Source: Rhynchonema sp. JSB1_4
Taxonomy: Eukaryota > Nematoda > Chromadorea > Monhysterida > Xyalidae
Length of the DNA: 64,000 nucleotides
Reading direction: 5' to 3'
Assembly (NCBI GenBank): GCA_030248065.1
Contig: JASAMV010000669.1
Span: 29,920-93,919 of the forward strand
In this document: piece after piece, positions 12,386 to 25,500 of the stretch
Layout: every line of letters begins with the position of its first letter
How positions within the stretch are numbered: the first letter of the stretch is position 1
Notes under the pieces: model-generated
Told to the model about the DNA's origin: nothing
The model's input: the letters and a program-made list of their open reading frames with translations, nothing else
Database searches by the model: none
Translations under genes and position numbers: made by a program

Positions 12386-14191
12386 GTAATGTTTTTGAGA
12401 TGGCGTACATCATCATGACACCTTGCACAGCTTTAAAATACAATTGCCCACTATGCGCGTTTTTTTAGAAGACTCGGACAATTTTAGCGTTTTTCTGCTG
12501 ATTTTTGTTCTTCATGCGATCTTTCGTCTGAACAACATCTATACTACTAAAACAGGAAGACGTATGCATGCGTGTGTATGTACATATGTGTGTGGCCCCC
12601 TCCCTCCGGAAGGGCGGACGGGTCAATTTTCACGGGTAGTAGCTTTGGGTATGCTAACGGGTCTTCGGGGGGGGGGGGCACGTCACGGGCGCGGCGCTGT
12701 AGCCGGGCCGCAGGCACGGGTCCCGATTAGTGGTACACTGAAGGAGATAAAAGAGGCCCCGAACAGTTGATGCTCATTATATAAGTTGACAAACCTTCAG
12801 CTCAACTCCACATCAAAACCAACTCTTCCTAGATTGTTTTCAAATCCATTAAATGACTCACACACATACGGGTGGTGTAAGGATATAATCATACTCTTTT
12901 CACGATTTTCCACAGCCAGCTTTATCTCACGGTACACCTCCTTGCTGTGCATCAGAGCAGAAAAATTATGAAAATACATCAGATGTACGGTATGTAAGTC
13001 AAAACTTCCCGCCAGATTTACAGAAGTATACATGCATTATGTATAATACAATTGACTTTGTACATTTGTGCGCAAAACTCGCAAGCGGCGAACGAAGAGA
13101 ACAAACACCGAGCCGAACACGCAAATTACACCATGATTAACTCATACCATGAATCTGACCCGTATGCTTGGTCTCACCAATAAATCTCAATCCAGAGCTC
13201 AATCGCAACCTGGGAGGCAACGCCAACTTTATATAGAATCTGTAATATCGACATTCGCCTGAGCTTGTTTTGCTCATACGAGTCTTTGCCATCGAAGTTA
13301 ACTATGTATGTCGTAACTATTGTATACATGACAGCGCCATTTTATTTTAGGCATCGCTTGTATTATCGTCTTTAAGTGTTTGTGCGTTTGTGCTGCTGAA
13401 GAGCTACCTAATATTTATCTGATTATAATTACGCTTGTGTGCACCTGCTTATGGTTGTGCGCTGAATCACGCATTTTACCCCTGTCGCACGCGCTTTCGC
13501 GCAAGTACACGAAATCAAACATCAGCTGCCGGAGCCCATGAGCGGCAGCAAGTATATTCGGATTTGCTTGGATCGGGCCCAGATCTTTGATCTGCGCCAA
13601 TGTTTTTTTTCGAGAGCTCCGAATTGGACCGGCGTAAAAAACTCTATCCAAGCTTTCAATCAACAACTTTCAAGCTGGTCGAATGTACAATTTTTACTTA
13701 TATATCAACAAATCCACAACGGGCGGTGCCCCCGACCAAACCCCGAACATGATGTGGACCCATTGTGTAGCCAAAGTGCTCACAATTCTGTACGTGTCTC
13801 TTGGGATTGGGACCGATCTTGTAAACGTACTAAGGCGGCGTTCCATCTAATGCGTCATAACTGAGAAAAAACTTTGAAGTTATGCACACATGCGTTCAGT
13901 TTACCAGACGTATACCTATCCGGGACCACCAACCACGTAATCCTGATGATTGAGCAGTGTTACTGTTCCCGCAAGCAGCCGAAGCCGCGCGCCGGTGTTT
14001 TTCCTTTGTGTCATTTTCATGGCTTTTTTATCATTTGTTGCCGCATAAAATCAGTGTTCGTTATTAGAAGGTTCAGTGCTTGCTAACTGAGGTACTTCCG
14101 TTTTTAAATCAGATAATCAAAAAAAATTAAAACTCGTTGTGCACAACAATCGTCGGTATGGTTGGTGTATTGTACTGTATGCGTACAGTTA
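12386..14191. other. Large first intron (or intergenic), nothing assigned
   Basis: No exon with supported splice sites was found here. There is a G-rich, C-rich stretch at about 12590-12730. Reading frames at 13415-13864 lack any recognisable domain. Confidence 0.4.
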
Positions 14192-15339
14192 AGGCCACTT
14201 TATACTTCGTCTCGTTGCGATACAAAGAACAAAAAACGCTGTATCGTTTCCCCTTTGTATCGAAGGTCGTTTATACTGGTTCCGAGACAACACACATTCG
14301 ATACACAAAAAAGTATAAATGACGTAACGCGACACGCGCAACGAGACAGCTGTTTTGTCTCGCCGAGACAAGATCTCGGGAGTTGAAAAATCTCAACTTG
14401 GATTTGTCTCGTCATTGTTTTTTCGCCGCTAGAAAGCGAATTGTTGTCTGTTTTTGGTGTCGTTGGGTTTCGCTCAACCTGGTGAATCCGAAAAACAAAG
14501 AAAAAGTTGAAAAAGTTCCCGATTGAAAAAATGGTACAACCGGGAATTGAACCTACTTCATCGGCCCTCTAGGCCGGTGACCTACCACTGAGCCACCCTT
14601 GTTGACATACGTCGGCTGTAAACCAGCAATATAAACCATTGCAGCGTGCTGCACAGATAACGTTGAGCGCTCTGTTTGACTTTGACTGTGTGATACAGAA
14701 AGGGTCGTGTGTTGATTGTCACACTGCGTTGGTGTGTGTGTGTGTGCCTGGCCGCCTGTCTCAACAAGGCGACGGTGCGTTGCATTGCCTGATGCGCATA
14801 CATAAGTATGCGAGGAATGCCACTGATTCACACCGAGTTATCATAGCAAGGAAGGTTGAGGTTGAGCACAACTTCAAGTCCTGGTTTTAATTACAAAGTA
14901 TTGCTGGCAATAGTGGTGTTTGGAAGCCAAAGAATAAAGTCAGTCAGTTCCCCCCTCCCCCCCCCCCCCGCCCGAATCGGAGCGAGCGACGGTGTTCGAA
15001 AATGAGATGGTGATTCATGTTTGATTGTGTCAATGTGTCCCCCAATTTTTTCAGAACTTTTCATTGGTGTTCTCAGTGCACAACAGCACCAGGAAAGGCA
15101 TTTGCCAAGCTTGCCTAAAATTACGGGCCGAAACAGCCTTCTATTTGTTAATTGTTCTTTCTCTTTCTTTGCGTTTGTCGCGGGAGAGAACATCCGCGAC
15201 AGACGCAACAACGCAACAGCCAGAAACACTGCGCAACAAACGACAACCGATACACAGTATCGCAATGTTCTTTGTTGCGGCTTGTTCTGGGTGACATTTT
15301 GTTCTTTGTATGGCAACGAGACGAAGTATAAAGTGGCCT
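14192..15339. mobile_element. 1.15-kb TTA-flanked DNA transposon remnant carrying a tRNA-like segment
   Basis: The ends are inverted copies: AGGCCACTTTATACTTCGTC at 14192 and its complement ending at 15339. TTA stands immediately outside both (14189-14191 and 15340-15342). The arms match for about 40 bp. There is no intact transposase. A tRNA-like sequence lies inside on the minus strand. The 3-bp TTA duplication points to a PIF/Harbinger-like element; the superfamily is inference. Confidence 0.75.
14528..14603 (-). other. tRNA-like / SINE-like segment (not a functional tRNA)
   Basis: On the minus strand there is an A-box-like GGTGGCTCAGTGGTAGG and a B-box-like GGTTCAATTCC. The anticodon-like hairpin is CGGCC-TAGA-GGCCG, and the segment ends TACCA. 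The acceptor and T stems pair poorly, so it looks like a decayed tRNA-derived sequence inside the transposon rather than a tRNA gene. Confidence 0.5.
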
Positions 15340-15515
15340 TTACTCATTCAAAATTTTCGCATTTGCTATTCGAATTGCATTCCCAAACCGCCACGTCTAT
15401 GCCCACCACAGCCAGAAGGGCACCGCATTTATTTGGACTTAATTGGCTAACCAACTAGCGTAAATGTCCCAAATTGGTATATTATGCACCATTGCGATGT
15501 ACATACATCTATACT

Positions 15516-15693
15516 TTGACAATTATTTTGGGAGAAACTTTTCAAAACGATTAACCTGCTCCGTAAAGCGCATGATGCGTGCACTGGATAGCGAGCGGTC
15601 ACGTGACTTCTGTAGACATAGTGCACGCATCATGCGCTTTATGGATCAGGCAATGCGGTTGAAAAGTTTCTCCCAAAAGAATTGCCAGAGCAT
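15516..15693. repeat. Foldback repeat, GGGAGAAACTTTTCAA arms, copy 1
   Basis: The left arm (about 15516-15600) and right arm (about 15605-15693) are reverse complements. They share AATTCTTTTGGGAGAAACTT and a GCATGATGCGTGCACT block. The same element family is at 38463-38636 in the MLYCD gene. Confidence 0.75.
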
Positions 15694-15726
15694 ATGTACT
15701 GTAAATTATTCAATTGCATGCGCAAC

Positions 15727-16416
15727 CAGTGGTCAATAAAAAATTTTTTATTCGAACCCCATTTTTTAAAAAAAAAATTTTTATTTAAAAAATTTTTTTT
15801 TGATTCCAGCCAAAATCTGCCCAACACGGTAAAAAATAGGGGTATTTTTTGTTACATACCTAATGTGTTCTAAGTGCATATAAAGCACAGGTGATACGAA
15901 AACCATGCTATCCAATGGTCGATAAGTACCAACCATAGTCAGGTACACACCCATACCCTTCCCCAGGTGGTGCGGGTGTGATGGTATGGCTTCCTGATAT
16001 TCGGGATGGGAATTTTGGGTGAAATTATGACGTCTAGGTACACGACCAATGCAAATAAGCTGCACATAGTGTGAAATTAGAGTGAATACAAAATAGAATC
16101 ACTCCTTTTGGGTCTGGGGCATGGATAAGTAAATGCCCACTCAGTCACATGTACGTGTGTAGTCATATGCGAGGCCCTGTGAGTGTGCGCACTATGTCTA
16201 GATGCCACAAAACAACGATTATGGCACCCAATACACCCATGGTAGGGTTAGGTGATGTCAACAGTAGCAATTTTTATGCCAAAAATAGCACTTTCAGAGC
16301 AAAAAAATCGAGAAGTTTTCGAATTTTGAAATAATAAAAAAAATTTTTTTTAACTTTTGGAACGAATTTTTAAAAAAAAAAAATTTTTTTAGTAAAAAAA
16401 TTTTTTTAAACCACTG
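15727..16416. mobile_element. hAT-like 690-bp non-autonomous element, copy 1
   Basis: Starts CAGTGGTCAATAAAAA and ends TTTAAACCACTG. Perfect 8-bp target duplications TGCGCAAC stand at 15719-15726 and 16417-16424. Subterminal DNA is long A/T tracts; the centre is unique sequence. A closely similar copy is at 46823-47513 inside TRF2. There is no transposase ORF. Confidence 0.9.
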
Positions 16417-16424
16417 TGCGCAAC

Positions 16425-17194
16425 AGACCGCTGCACATGCGTTATAGTATGAAAGGAAGTCAATTCTGCCTGAATGAAGCTGTAGTAAAGCTTGTCAGCT
16501 GGCAACAGTATTTCACTTCACATGTCAGCAAACTATGTCAGCAAGCTTTGTCAGCAAGAATTTTTAGTACTTAGGCTTCCAATGCAAAATAAAAGATGAG
16601 ATAGGCGAAAAAGCTTGCTGCCATACACTGTATGAGTAAAAACGAATGGAAGATAAACTAATACATGTATTATGCGTGCAGATTGTGTCTTTTTTGCGAT
16701 TCCCCAACTTACTTTTAGGCTACGGCATAGGCTCTACCAAACGAGTTGGGGACTTATTTTTAGGTTCAAACACCTAAACCTGAAAATATGTTCAGCACTG
16801 CAAAAGGAGAGACAACATACTGTATGTACACAATTTGCGATACGTGTATTGTTTCCCCTTCCATTCGTTTTTTACTGTTGTCACCAAACACATGTCAGCA
16901 AAACCTATCCAGCGTGTTGTATGGCAACATTCTTGCTGTCAAAGTTTGCTGACATGCCATTTACTGGCTGACAACAGAGAACCACAAACTGTCTTACTCA
17001 AGTTTTTTTTGCGATGAAAATCCCACCTCGGCTCCCCATATGTATGTTATCAGAATGACACCAAATATGTATTGCACCAGCGTGCATCAATAATGAAACT
17101 ACTGCGTGACATTGAGGAACTGCCCAGTGCCAGGCACGTGTCGTTTGACATTACAGTATAATCGTTCAGCTACCGTAACCCACATCCATTCCAG
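16425..17194. other. Presumed first intron of the transporter, nothing further seen
   Basis: Contains a cluster of direct GTCAGCAA words (about 16495-16560 and 16890-16965) that look like a small decayed repeat. No exon was identified. Confidence 0.4.
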
Positions 17195-20100
17195 GGCCGC
17201 AGCGCCGGCCAACAACGTGCTACAGATGGCGCGCAACTGGCGGCTGCCGTTCATCGGACAGATCCGAACCGAAACAGTCCTGCTGATCATGACCTTGCTC
17301 GCGGTCATTTTCGGCACCGTCATGGGACTGCTGTTGAACCCGATCGTTATGGGCGAGTCACTCAGTCCGAGAACCAAACTGTTCTTGGTCAGTGTCGCGA
17401 TTTTTTTAGATTTTTGGACTTTTTTGGATGATTTGTCATTTTTGCGATTTTTGCGTAGTTCAACTCAAGAATTGACGATGGCCCGTTGTGTTTATTGAGC
17501 AAAATTTTCCGTATCAGAGATTATTCATGAAAATTTTCCCTCACTTGCTCAAAATCTTCGAAACGGTGCATTTCACATGCCGAAAACTATCCACGGCATC
17601 ACATTGTGAAACATCGCAAAATAAGCGACAGGGCCTGCCCTATCCTATTCATGGTGACATTATCGGGACCCGGCAATTTTGGGAGACCATGAAGATGATT
17701 CAAAATACTAGGGATGCAATTCAGGATATTTGCGGCAGATTGGGCACCAAAATACTGTATGTGCATGTAGGAAACATAATCACAACATATGTACATGTAT
17801 ATAGACAGGCTTTCATCAGAGGTTCACTGTAAAGAGGGTGCACTATGTTCCCTAAAAAATGAACTGTACTTTGCAACAATGGCCGAATTTAAATTTGCAG
17901 GAATTCCCGGGCAAACTGTTCTTGCGAATGCTAACCATGTTGATTGTACCACTGGTCATCTCATCGAATGTCAGTGCGATTGCGAGCCTGAATGCCAAGG
18001 CGGCCCGCGCGTTGACGTGCATGACCATGATGTACTACATCAGCACAACGTTCTCGGCGGTCATTCTCGGTCGGTGGTTGTTTATAATTGGCGTCTGAAA
18101 CATCATGCATACATGTAGTTGATCGACTGTTGACAAAGCCCTGCTACAGTATATTAGTCAGCGATAGTACATGCTTATCTGAGTTTTCTGTCTGGAGCCC
18201 CACGTGGCGCTAGGTGTGGACCAATTTTTATCCGAACACATCCTGGATGGAAAATTTCCGGTTGGTGTGTCGACTGCCCGACGTTTCACAACTGGATGGC
18301 CGAATAGTTACAGTAGCACAAAGAACCATCTGGGGTAGGCAGCTGCAACAACAAACAATCAATAATCGGCTTTCATTTCCAGTGTGCTCCCTTTATACCA
18401 TCGCATACACCACGCTTTCATAGAAGTAGAAATAGAACTGGAACTGGAACTACATTTTATACATATACTACATATTCAACCTCTTTTCATGTCCATACTT
18501 TGTACCGATTTCGTTAACCATCTCCAGGCGTGACGCTGGCATCAATGATCAAGCCGGGCACACCGCGAGGCTACAATTTCACCACCAAGGCCAGCGTGAG
18601 AAACAAGTTCAACAGCCGGCTGTCCGTGGCTGAATCGCTGTTGGACCTGCTGAGCAACATGATACCGAAGAACCTATTCATCGCCACATTTCAAAAAGAG
18701 GGTAATAAAGGAGGGCATTGGATTTTTCACCGCCGCTTCAGATGATACCGTGATACCGGGTATTGAATATCTGTTTCGGCCACGAAGCGCTTTGTGCTGT
18801 CTCGGATAATTCGAGATACCCCCCTTAGGCCGACGAGCGTTAACGTTCAAAATTAGCTGCCTGGTAAGAACACGAATATGCTGGGTGACATTTCTGGCAT
18901 CAGTAAATCCTAAAATACAAAAGACATCTGACCAAGGCGAATATGTATGTATATAAAATACCAATCCAATCACCCAGTTTTATGCCGGGTTTGCGTTGAA
19001 CTGAGCCAAATATTTCCATCCCTTAATTGTTCTTGCAACATCGGCATTTTCGCAGCGGCCGCTTAACAAGCTTTGTCGCACTTTCAGGCCTGAAACGTTT
19101 GTATCACAACCAGTCGAGTGATCCGAACTCGCTGCCGCCGCCGAATGTCACGATTGACGACATCAACAAATTCATTACGGTCATTGCGCCGGGAACGAAC
19201 ATTCTCGGTGAGTTACATACTGGTTTTCCCGCTTTTTTGTACATTTATTTACTCATGTATGTGTTGAAATGATGATCAGAAAACCACCATGGGGTTGTCG
19301 TGGTCAAAAAGCTCACAGACGGATCTCCTTGCACAACATTGGGTTGGTGGAAGTTTGAAGACATTCTACACCACTTATTATGCCAATAAAGTGACAACAA
19401 GGCAAAAATGAATTTCGAAAACTACACATTTGCATATATTTGTGCATTAATTTTTTGTCCATCCCTGTGCAGGTCTGATCACGTTCTCGATTCTGTTCGG
19501 TTTCGCCGTCCACAGTCTCGGCCCGGACGCGGCGGTGTTGGCCGATCTGTTCCACGCCACCCGCCGAGTGGTCACCTATCTCATTTCGATTGTCATTTGG
19601 TTCAGCCCCATTGGTTGGTGTGACGGTTTTTATATTGTTTTTTTATTTTTTATTATTGCATTACAGTCCACCCTACAAATAGTGACATATGGTCGTTAAC
19701 CGCGCCTATTTTTGGTCATCATAAAAGAATGTTCAACATATTGCGCGTTGCGCTGATTGGGAGGTAAAATGGCAGATCGCGCTCCATGCTGTTCGAGAAG
19801 GATGTCACTTTACAAAGAGGAATGGAAATGAAAAACAACGAAAAATATAAAAATTTCAACCATGTATGTAAAGTCCTTTTGCAGGTATTCTGTGCCTGAT
19901 AGCGGCCAATCTGGCTGCCACTGAGAATCTGGCGACCAGTCTTCAAACGCTCAGGTACGCGTACGCTCACAGGGAGCCTATAAAAAAGAATTTTTAACAA
20001 TTTTTTTACCTTGAAGCATACCTAATTTACAAATTGCAAAGAAAATTTCCGTTCAGTCTCTACGTGGCCACCGTAATGACCACACTGTTCATCCACGGTT

Positions 20101-22573
20101 GTATTGTGCTGCCGACATTATTATTCTTGTTCACCGGTGCGTTTTCTGTTCTCTTCCTTTGCGTTTGGTTCCGGTTCCCGGCTCCCAAATCGGTTCGGGT
20201 TCTCACCACAGGTCGCAATCCACTAACGTATGCACGCAACATGTTACAAGCGTTGATGTGTGCTTTGGGCACTGCGTCATCAACAGCGACTTTACCTTGC
20301 ACAATCAGGTTAGGCTCATTTTTCTTGTGTAGTGTTTTTGAAACATCAGGAGGGAAGGCAGAAAAACGGAGGGCCTCCGGCCAAAAAACAACACCCAATC
20401 CCAGCGAAGGGGGCCGAAAAAGCACCCCCCCTGGTAAAAATAAAAGTCTGGTGCTCAACAAAGTCACGTGAGATGAGGTGACCAAGGCATATTCGATCGG
20501 ATCACCAAGTTTGCTAGCACGGGCAGGTCATCTAAAAATTTTGAAACATCACACCCATAACCTGGTTGTTTCAGATGTCTCGAGAACGGTAATCAAATCG
20601 ATGCGCGCGTGACGAGGTTTATGTTGCCGCTCGGCACCACCATCAACATGGATGGCACCGCGGCGTTTCAGGTTTTGTGTATGTTTATATTCATGATCTG
20701 TCACATCATGTGTTATAGCATATGCACCACGTGCTATAACGTTGTGCTCACTATCTGGGCCGAGACAAGCTGCGTATATAGAAACCGTACATGGCATACA
20801 AAGTCAACGATGCAACTACACGGCTCAGGCATTGTCGTATCCATGGACGTACTATGAAATTTTGTGCATTGGCCCTGAAATAAGAAAATCACCATTAAAT
20901 TTATTGTTAAAAATAAGATTTGCCGCAAATGCTATCACCCTAATAATTCAGGCAATCATCCTGTTAATTTATTCACCCTGTTAGTTCAGGCATTCACCTT
21001 GTTAATTCAGGCAATCGCCTCGGTGACTATTGCTCAAATGATCGGCCACGAGTTGAACATGTCCGAACTTGTCCTGATCGCGCTCACATCCTGTCTGGCG
21101 TCAATGGCTGCGTCAAGTATGCCTAGTGCGGGTTGGTGTCACTTTGCGGGGTGGCCGTTTTGAGTTCGTTGGGATACCCATTTTTTAGTGTTCATTCATT
21201 ATGTGATGCGATAAACATCCACATAAGGTTTGGCTTGAATTTGGTTTGACCTTGTTTTCCCCGATTCGTTTCCGTCCGAGTATCATTCATTTGACTAGCG
21301 TAAAAGTCGTTCTCAGAACACCGAAATAAATAACTTATTTTACGCTGGTCAAATTTGCGAACGCCAAGAACGTGCTTTGATTCAAATCTACTGGTCAAAG
21401 TCCCGACCCAAAGATGACGTACTGAGCTTTCATCAATAATTTTCCATGAATAATGCAGCACGTTTCTGGCTGTCCTTTTCAATCTATTGACACCAACCAG
21501 ATCATCGTCAGTGTAAATGCACCGCAGATGACCTGAAAGTCACCACAAATTTGCAACATTAGGTATGATTACAATCAGTCTGGTGCTGACGGCAATCGAT
21601 CTACCGAACGACAAGCTCGCCGTGCTCGTTCCTGTGGTTGGTGTCGAACTGTTTGGCTTATTCTAATGTCGTTGACTCAACTGTCGGCAAGATCACTCCA
21701 CAAACTCTGGCGCGTGATGTTGTCGAGGATAGCCGGAGCGCAATGCTGTTGTGCATTTTTGCGCGCATTTTAGGGCAGCACTGTGATGTTGAGTGCGCAT
21801 GCTTTGTCGGATGGGAATTTCTAGGCCACAACGTTTTTGGAACAATTGTGTCGGCTTGCGGTGAAGACAACTGGATTAACAGGGGTCGACATAAAGTTGG
21901 TGATCGCTAGTCACGTTGATGTGATCGGAAGACACATCACGTAAAGTGATCAGTTTAGGAAGTCCAGTCCATTGCGTTCCGATCACCAACGTTTGATATC
22001 GACCAGAGTTTTATAAGAGCGTTGCTGTTTCACTCACCCGCCAAATTTTCTGATTCAGGTCCTGTCCGCCAATGGACAGCGAAGCCTTACGAAAATAAAA
22101 TAAAAAACATTTATATCCAATCATTTTAGGATTGGTTTCTCGATCGGTTCCGAACGATGGTGAATGTGTTCAGCGATAGTGTCGGTGCGGCCATCGTGTC
22201 CCAGGTTGGCCAGTATGGTGACCGGGACCTCATCAGAACTGAAAAAAGCCGCGTCTTGCCTCACGGGATTGTTTTCCTGCGTCTGTTGTGGGTGTTTGCC
22301 ATGACATTGGCTTCCAGTTGTCTGGTGAAAGTTTTTGTTCATGAGGGCAACCTTGAGAGGGATGAAGTCCCGAATTTTCAAAAAATAATACCATTTTTTC
22401 AAACCAACATTTCTTTCTCTTATTTACTGCAGATGTGTCATTTGAAACTGGCCGAAACGCCGTGTGATGTCGGTTCACTACCTGACCCAGAGAATGAAAC
22501 ATTGCAATATGTTGGTGGCCTGACCGAACTCGACATCGAAGCGTACACGGCCGAGACCAGGCATTGTGAGTGA
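17195..22573 (+). CDS. Excitatory amino acid (glutamate/aspartate) transporter, SLC1 family
   Basis: Sodium-coupled glutamate transporter of the plasma membrane. Exons with matching phases: 17195-17387, 17901-18069, 18528-18701, 19088-19207, 19473-19613, 19885-19954, 20057-20136, 20212-20308, 20575-20671, 21011-21131, 21563-21636, 22130-22204 and 22433-22573. Seen motifs: TM2 [26 protein letters not shown]; the TM3-TM4 loop with sequons NFT, NQS and NVT; HP1 [12 protein letters not shown]7 [12 protein letters not shown]8 [17 protein letters not shown], keeping the Asp, Arg, Thr and Asn that bind substrate and sodium in the family. HP2 reads AASSMPSAG where animal EAATs usually have AAGIPQAG. 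The stop used is TGA 22571-22573, giving a polar tail. A GTGAGT inside that last exon could be a donor to a further exon, so the C-terminus is less certain. Translation starts either at the 12210 exon or at Met 17226. It is encoded on the opposite strand from the MLYCD-RPF2-TRF2 block. Confidence 0.95.
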
Positions 22574-25500
22574 TGCCATGTTTTTAATTTTGGTGCGACA
22601 ATTTGGTCACATATACAGTACGTGCACGGTGCACGTGTTCTGTCAACTCAGCGTCAAATCTATAGTACCTTAAATCGTACATTTTTGTGATTGACTTGTT
22701 TCACAAATTCTTACCTAAAACTTTTACATTGTACCATTGTGTGCGGGGGGCAACTTTTACACTGGTCAAAACTAGGGTGTCTATATTTGAATACAACGTC
22801 CATGCCCGCTGATATTTTGTGCCATCCAAAAGCTGAAATTGAGCCATTGTCTCGAATAATCGTTCCCTGATTTTCAAGTACAAAACGGCCGACTCGTATG
22901 TGGCTCCCGTCAGCACAGCACCTGTCACACGCCCGTCTCAGTGCGACGTCGTATCAGCCAACACTCACAGTGCAGTCATCAACACGCACACGCTAGCGCA
23001 CATAACGTTGTGAGTTGTTTTTGGGGATTCGTGCGCATGTGTGTGTTTATGTATCGGCAGTCCATCGGCTCATGGCACTTTTTATACACACAGCGCGCAT
23101 GCAGCAGCACACGCCATTTTCTAAACAAAGTGTACACTTTGAGCGAGTGTCATACGTTGATGGCCGCTTTATAATTTACTCGGTTTTCATTTGCTGCTTT
23201 ACATAACACTTTTCTGCACTGTTGCAAAATTTGGGGATGTTTCAACGGATAACTGCAGAGAATAGATGCATTCATTGACGGCAGTAATGTAGCATGCAGA
23301 CTGTGTGTGTTGAGTGCCGTGAGCTGGCGGATTGCCTATACCTATGTATGTGGCTCAGTGGGTTATACAATGTACGTTGAGAAGAGGAACAACTTTTCAC
23401 GCTGGTGAAAATCGCGGTAGCACAAGTATAGATTACTAAGTAAACTTCCGTTTGCCCCAAAACCAAGTCGCGTGAAACATTAACACCTATCATGGTCTCC
23501 AATTCATCAGACGTCCAGGTTTTCAAACCAAAATACATGTACAGTACCATGCCAACAGATGTTTCGCGCTACAGTGAGCCCTCTTCACAGTGAGCCGCCA
23601 TACTTTAAGACCATCCATATACCGACACTTTGGTCATCAGCATCACCACATGAACGGGATTACTTCTTTAACAGTGATAGAAAGCAGTGCCCCGATAATC
23701 CATTTCCCGATCATCACACTATTATATATATAGAAGGGCAGACTGTAGCTCATTTTCAAATCAAAGTCACGTGTAGAGTTGTTCCGTCAGCGATTTGAAA
23801 AGATATTCTATGCCAACAAATGTTTCAAGCCACTTTGCTGCAGCAATCCCACGCGAACACACATCCGATGCTAGCTGTGAGCGAAGCCACCGATCTCGAC
23901 GATACATCCAGCCAAGCGACCGATGTAAAATCGTTATTTTGCGTCGGAAAGGACGAACTGCTCGTCAATGTTCGTATTTTTGTCAAAGGCTGTGAATAGG
24001 TTTTCTCATCATTTAAAATTTAATTTGGTTGGCCCAAATTGACAGCATCAGCGAATCTCAAAATAGCGTTGTTGCTGAAAAAGGGATCAAAGCTGGACCA
24101 GGTCGCTGCAATTATACCCACTTTGGCCCTCTACCGTTATTTTTAGTAAAAATTTATTATTGATTTACTTGCAAACCCAAGGACTACTTCACCAGATGGA
24201 CCCGAAACCCGAAATAGATTTTTCTATGTCCGTATTTCGGGTTTCCAGGTTTTTTTCAAAGCCCGAACCCGAAACATGGACATAGATATTTGCATTTGTA
24301 TTAATTTCCCGTTCACTCATAGTACACACATACACACAGGAGCACAGCCGCGTGGTGGGCACGCGCGGTGCAGGGACGGGCGGGTCGCGACTTCGTCCGC
24401 AGCGACCGGACGGCGGTCCGATGATATGCATGATTGACGACGAGACGGTGTTCGTCGAATTATAGTAGCGCCCAACAGCGCAGTAAACAAAACTGATGCA
24501 GTACTCCAGCAATTTGTTGTTGGGATCAAAATATGCCCGCTCAGAATTGAAGTTTAAGCGGAATACGAAAACTCACTGAGACTGACTGTGTACATATGAT
24601 GATGTTTCACAACACACCGGCTCGGGGCAGCTAGCCAGCCCAAACGAACAACACTTTTACTTGAATCTCAGCGACATTAATGGAAAACGAATGGTAATTT
24701 TAATGCGTTTGTTTTGCTGTGAAGCGAACACCCCGAAATTCGCGATTTTAAAAACGGTTTTGTGTGTATATTTTTTTGCCCGAAACCTGCTTTGATTTCG
24801 TATCTGTTTTGTGTGTCAATTTGTATTACAGAAGGAAGTGGGGGCGAAAACCCGGTGAAATTGCTTAATCTTAGTGTGAAAGGCTTTCCAGTTTAAGGCG
24901 GTCACGGAGCATACTCAAAACCTAAAAGCTAAATTACAATATACCTCACAGCACACACTAACGTCAAAACCAGGTGCAGCAAGCACGTTTTCACAATTCA
25001 TGATGTGCATGCACACTTATATTTGTGTGCACCCTGGGAAAAAAATTTAGTCTGTGACGCGTTCAAACTGATGTTATCCGTGTCAGTGTATCAGTTGCAT
25101 TCGTTTCTTCAAAACTTTTCTTTATCTTGATAATTTAGACGGGCTTGAAAACTTCTGAAAAGATATCACCACGTTTGTTCATTGCGATCTCATAATTTCC
25201 AGACATTTCACACTGTTGTGATGCTGTTCTCAGATTATCCGTCCGATTCATAAAATTTATTATTATTGAAGGTGAATATTAGGTCAGTTTGAGAATTAGA
25301 AAATTGATTTGGGAAATAGCGCCAAAACACAGAATTAAGCTTCCTTTACTGTCTGTTACCTATGTATTTGTGCTAACCAGGAAAATATCATTTCTGAAAA
25401 AATATTACTTATTGAAGTTCTGCAGACGAAACTGTATTGAACAAAAAAACTTGTTATTTTTCATCCGGTAGTATTTATCACTTGCGATGTGCGTGCAGGA

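Noticed and set aside
13415..13864. Overlapping 83- and 108-aa frames
   Set aside because: No motif; splice sites not convincing.
23852..23999. Possible last exon of the glutamate transporter (after CTTTGCTGCAG, reading VSEATDLDDTSSQATD)
   Set aside because: The acceptor is good, but the attractive frame needs phase 0 while the only upstream donor (22565) gives phase 1. The transporter already ends in frame at 22573.
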